From Sanderia malayensis (taxonomy: Eukaryota; Cnidaria; Scyphozoa; Semaeostomeae; Pelagiidae), in NCBI GenBank assembly GCA_013076295.1, contig RQOL01000359.1, forward strand, positions 1 to 64,000: a stretch of 64,000 bases of DNA, given 5' to 3'. Position numbers and translations under genes: made by a program. Positions 59,601 through 64,000 of the stretch are shown here, piece by piece. Every line of letters begins with the position of its first letter. The first letter of the stretch is position 1. Under the pieces are notes generated by a model. The model did not search any database and was not told where the DNA came from. It saw only the letters and a list, made by a program, of their open reading frames with translations.

Positions 59601-62600
59601 CCTGACATCGTCACACGAGTATTTCAACAGAAACTACAAGAACTACTGGAAGATGTCCTTCACAAGCACATTCTCGGACACACTATTGCACATGTATATG
59701 TCATCAAATTTCAGAAGAGAGGACTACCACACGCTCACATGATTCTGTTCCTCTCCGAGGCTCATAGACCACGAACACCTGAAGAGGTAACATCTGCAGC
59801 AATAATCTATTATAGAGTAAAAGATAGATTTATTATACATTTATTATTGAGTATGAAATATTATCATCAGTTGTATTGCTTAGTAAAAACACAGTGCATT
59901 TTGATGTGTAGAACTTACATGTGATATTTTTCCTCGAAACCTACAGATAGATCGACTCATATCAGCTGAAATTCCGGACCCACGGGATGCAAGATATCAC
60001 AAGTTAGTACTGAAGCACATGACACATGGACCATGCGGTGATATAAACCCCGGATGTGTTTGCATGGAGAATAACAAATGCAAGAAACGATTTCCGAAAG
60101 ATCGCACTGCCGAAACACAAGTCAATGCGAATGGTTATCCACTCTACAGACGACGCTGTCGTCACCCAGTTAATCTGGAAGATCGACTTCTAGATGATAC
60201 ATGGGTTGTGCCACATAATCGCCATCTTCTACTCAAGTATCAGTGTCACATTAATCTGGAAATATGTAGCACTGTGAAGTCCGTGAAATATATTTTCAAA
60301 TATATTCATAAAGGACAAGATATGGCACACGTGGAAATTCTTCAAGGACAGCAGCAACAAGTACCTCAAGATATTGAGCACAATGAAGTACGCCAATACA
60401 TCAACGCCCGGTATATTGGACCTCATGAAGCTGTTCATAGAATATTCCAATTTGCCATGCACGAGAAAAGTCACACTATCAAACGTCTGCATGTTCATCT
60501 ACCTGATCAGCAGACCGTATACTTTCAGGATAATGGCCGTGTCGAACAATTACAAAACATCAATGAAAAAACCACACTGACGTCTTGGTTTGAATTGAAT
60601 GCACAAGACCCGGCTGCACGCACGGATTCCTGAACACTATGTTTTCAACGAGCGCACCAAAACATGGAAAGCAAGACAGCGGAGAACACTGCCTGTCATA
60701 GGCAGAATATATCAAGTTCACCCACGACCATGTGAGCAAAGGTTCGCACTGAGACTATTGCTTCTCCATAAACGGGGTGCCACGTCGTTTGAAGATCTTC
60801 GTACGATAGAAGGAAACCTATGCAATTCCTTCAAATACGCTGCTTTAGCTCTAGGTCTGTTGGAGGATGATGCTGAAATAATACGCTGTTTGGAGGAGGC
60901 AGTTATTTTCAACATGCCAGTACAACTGAGACAGTTGTTTGCAACATTACTCCTTTTTCAAACACCTTCAGATATCGCAGCACTCTTCAACATGTTCCAA
61001 GAAGCATTGAGTGAAGACTTTGTACGACGTGATCAAGTCAATCATCCGGATATGGCCATCGCTTTTGAAGACCGACACATGTATCAATGTCTACATGACA
61101 TTGACGAAAATTTGAAAGTACATGGTCAATCGATCACTAATTATGCTGACCTTCCTCAACTTCCAGCCGACTATGTCATTCCTGAACGAGGTACTAATGT
61201 GTTATTTTCAAATATGTACTGTATTAGTAACAATATAATAATTTATCCTAAGATCGTGCAAACAAGGGCATTTACGTATTTTTGCACATTGATTCTCCTG
61301 GCTTTCTTTCCAATTTCATTGCAATATATTTCACTTATTATTACAGAGGAAGATGACATGGATGTTGGCAATGCCAGAGAGGAAGGAGAACGAATGCTGG
61401 CCACATTGAACCCTGAACAGCGAGCAATAAACACGGGAATCACTGATGCTATCAACGCGCAATCCGAACAGAACTGTCACTTTGTTGACGGGCCGGCTGA
61501 AACCGGGAAAACTTTCCTTTGCAACACGTTGGTTCACAATCTGCAAGCCAATGGACATAAAGTTCAGTGCATGGCGTGGTCAGGAATTGCTGCAACACTG
61601 CTCATAAATGGTAGAACTTCACATCCTACCTTTCAAATTCCTATACCACTTCAAGCTGAATCAACGTGTAATGTCAAGAGACAGAACAGGAGAGCACAGG
61701 TATTGCGCGAAACTACCCTATTCATATGGGATGAAGCTTCCATGATTCCCGCATTTGCATTACAAGCAATCGACCGACTGCTTCGAGACATTACACATGT
61801 CGACAGACCATTTGGTGGCAAGTTCATGCTACTTGGTGGTGACTTCAGACAGGTTCTACCTGTCGTCACGAAAGCAGGAAGGGAAAGAATTGTAGCAGAG
61901 ACTCTAAAATCACACCAGATCATTGATCTATGGACAAAGTTTCAGCAGCATCGTTTACACACCAACATGAGAGCCGTTCAAGATGATTCATACCGTGAAT
62001 TCTCAGAATGGCTTCTCAGACTTGGCAACAAGCAAGAAGCACACGATGCACTGGACAATGTAATTCTGCCACAGCAGATATGCACTTCGTCTAAAGAAGA
62101 CATGCTGAACTTTATTTTTCCCAGGCCGAAAACACCAGATTCACACCTAATGATGGATCCTGTAACAATGTCTGAACGCTGTTGTCTGACTCCGAAGAAC
62201 GACTTATCACATCAAGTAAACGACTTAATTCTGGACAGACTTCAAACAGCCGAAAGAACTTACTACAGCACAGACAGTGTTCTCACAGACGATCCAGATG
62301 AGGAAGAGGCCTACCCCATTGAATTTCTCAACCAACTCACTCCGAATGGAATGCCGTTGCACAGACTTAAACTCAAGGTAGGAAGAGTACAATCTTTCAT
62401 CCTATTAACATTAAATTATTATGTGCAAAGGTAGTGCACCATGAAAAAGCCGTCATTAATCACAATAATATTCATTGCATTAGGTTGGTGCAACTATCAT
62501 TCTTCTGCGAAATCTCAATCCAAAGAAAGGTCATTGCAACGGAACAAGACTCTTAGTTCGGCATCTCCGACGTCACGTGATCACGGCAGAGATCATTACG

Positions 62601-62903
62601 AAGGAGCACAGAGGACAACGGGTCATGATTCCCAAGTTCACAGTCTCCACTCAGGACACGGAAATGCCGTTCAAAATGAAACGCCGACAGTTTCCAGTCA
62701 GACTTGCATACTGCTTGACAATCAACAAGGCACAGGGGCAATCCCTGAGGTATGTTGGTTTGTACTTACCTTAGCCCGTGTTCACACATGGTCAGTTATA
62801 TGTGACCATGTCAAGAGCAACATCATTTAACGGGCTAAAAGTATTCCTCCCAGAGGAAACACACAGGATAACAAAGAACATTGTTTTCCAAGAAGTCCTG
62901 TAA
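56668..62903 (+). pseudogene. Helitron Rep/helicase gene, copy 3, nearly full length, eight exons
   Basis: Exons: 56668-57012, 57149-57262, 57478-57600, 57771-58293, 58603-59786, 59947-61190, 61347-62377 and 62484-62903, all GT-AG, for about 1,665 codons before damage. The start MPKKSRKSITSS aligns with copies 1-1421 and 43459. Order: basic N-terminus, Q/P-rich linker, zinc-like block CIHCEAKYF with a CC pair (exon 4), Helitron_like_N with the HUH pair in GLPHAHMILF (His codons 59730 and 59736), MTHGPCG and cysteine block (60019 on), paired tyrosines in KYIFKYIHKG (60289 and 60301), then the PIF1 helicase with DEASMIP, GGDFRQVLPV and INKAQGQSL. Lesions: a 14-bp deletion with frameshift near 60622, Walker A GPAETGKT (Glu at 61499 replacing Gly), and TAG at 62772 where the other copies have GAG. 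As read it cannot make an active protein. Confidence 0.92.
61191..61346 (+). other. stop-free 156-bp intron (could be retained)
   Basis: The intron between helicase exons 6 and 7 is 156 bp in all three copies (28932-29087, 46194-46349, 61191-61346). In copies 1 and 3 it has no stop in frame, so retention would add 52 residues, including a hydrophobic run (about LILLAFFPI). Splicing gives the family-like junction at the EED repeat, so removal is probably normal. Confidence 0.7.
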
Positions 62904-64000
62904 AGGCTTCATCCTAGAGCGACCATTTGCACAGTTGCTCTACAGAGGGCTGCCTACCAAAACGCACATACACACATTCAAGGGTACGGGTATTGTGTGT
63001 CAACGCAGATCACGTCGCACATAAGTGTGATGTACAGCCGTTACTGGCACCTTTCTAGAATGCATTCATTCTAGATAACACTGATCTGCGGAGACCAACT
63101 GGACATTACACCATCCAGATGTCCAGGGGTGACTGCACCACACACAGCAGTCGCACAGTCCTGAATCCTGCGTAGCGCCCGATTATTAAGAGTTATGCGT
63201 TGCCATTTTCTCCGATATTGCCTATGGGAAAGTGGATTTCCTTACTCTGTGAAAACTGCAAGTTGTCCCTCAAGGATAGTTAATTTTTGCAAAATATCGC
63301 ACTATCAATAACATCCCTCCCCTCTCCTTTTAATACATGAAAACTTGATCTAAAATCTATACAGGCCCCTTTAGTGTTTACTGTTATATACTTCCAAATT
63401 TCAATTGCACTTTTCACCAACAAGGAAAACTCGAACAAAGGTTACTCCTTGACGCTGGTGTTCGAGCTTTTAACTTATGTAACCGGCAATCTTATTCTTT
63501 TTTTTGCTATGTACAAACGTAATCCTCAAAACAAACGAACGCGGTTATTGAAAGAATACATTCAGGCCGTGGCAGAGATGTATGCTTACTGAGAGTGAAG
63601 TGCTATTGAAGAATCCAAATTAAGGTACTGTCATTTTGCTAAAGACGTCGCTTAACCAATCAATTTTGCAACCTGAACTACGGATTGTATGTATCAACTT
63701 TTATGGATATTGACCATTCACCAATTTTAATAGTAGACTATATCATGACTCAACCCTTCGCATTCGTACTTCGCATACAATACAAATATCTATCCACGTC
63801 CTTTCAAAACATGTTTTTTGTACTGTATTGTATATCCTTCAGATCTTCCCCATTAATAATAAGGTTTTTAAATTAGCGATTTACGTTTTCAATAGAAGAT
63901 TGCCAGGACTGTAATTTTGTCTATCGTTACAGTTTCAATATTTATATATTTGTGTATTTGACCCATGTAAATCTCCATTCAGTAATATCATAACAAAATT
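62904..64000. other. non-coding part of Helitron unit 3
   Basis: Collinear with 47908-48995 and, minus the insertion, with 30645-32200. The hairpin TCTAGAATG/CATTCTAGA is at 63054-63075. No gene seen to the window end. Confidence 0.6.

Larger units (their letters stand above)
54855..64000 (+). repeat. tandem segmental duplication, unit 3 (runs off right edge)
   Basis: Collinear with unit 2 to the last base of the window. It carries the most complete Helitron gene. The small gene expected at about 3.5 kb past the helicase stop lies beyond the window end. Confidence 0.9.

Overview
The window looks like repeat-dense, AT-rich DNA from an invertebrate animal. Spliced Helitron genes, a BEL/Pao retrotransposon and a multicopy uncharacterised protein family that I associate mainly with cnidarian predicted proteomes all point that way; a cnidarian is my best guess, with low confidence at species level. 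I see no bacterial features, no tRNA or rRNA, and no recognisable conserved host gene. Nearly everything is transposon-derived.

Layout. 1-1421 (minus strand) is the 5' part of a Helitron gene that runs off the left edge. 3395-3997 (minus) is a small three-exon gene, followed upstream by a 181-bp satellite (4093-5154). 5980-8240 is a decayed foldback-type element with (TACA)n and short minisatellites. 8443-9840 (minus) is an unrecognised broken gene. 9912-13278 (minus) is a truncated BEL/Pao retrotransposon. 13590-28447 is a giant palindrome (arms of 7.2 and 7.5 kb, 131-bp loop). Each arm holds a decayed Helitron-like helicase gene (inner) and a decayed gene of the multicopy family (outer), and arrays of a ~115-bp module lie at both outer ends.

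28448-64000 is a degenerate tandem array of three Helitron units on the plus strand. Unit 1 (from 28448) is cut at its 5' side by the palindrome. Unit 2 starts near 41500 and unit 3 near 54850. A compound foldback element (37360-41500) separates units 1 and 2; a second, gapped copy (54410-54855, with 100 Ns) separates units 2 and 3. Each Helitron gene encodes a basic N-terminal region, a zinc-binding region, a Rep/HUH nuclease and a PIF1-like helicase in up to eight exons. No copy is intact: unit 1 lacks the nuclease, unit 2 has a 1.75-kb deletion and frameshifts, and unit 3 has a Walker A change, a frameshift and an early stop.

The most interesting item is the small three-exon gene found three times (3395-3997 minus, 34974-35826 plus, 51405-52093 plus). 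Each copy lies on the same strand as, and 5' of, a Helitron replicase gene. The middle exon is exactly 128 bp in all three, and codon differences between two copies are mostly synonymous. It looks like a real, selected protein carried with or beside these Helitrons, with a small conserved core and a lysine-rich tail. I do not recognise it.
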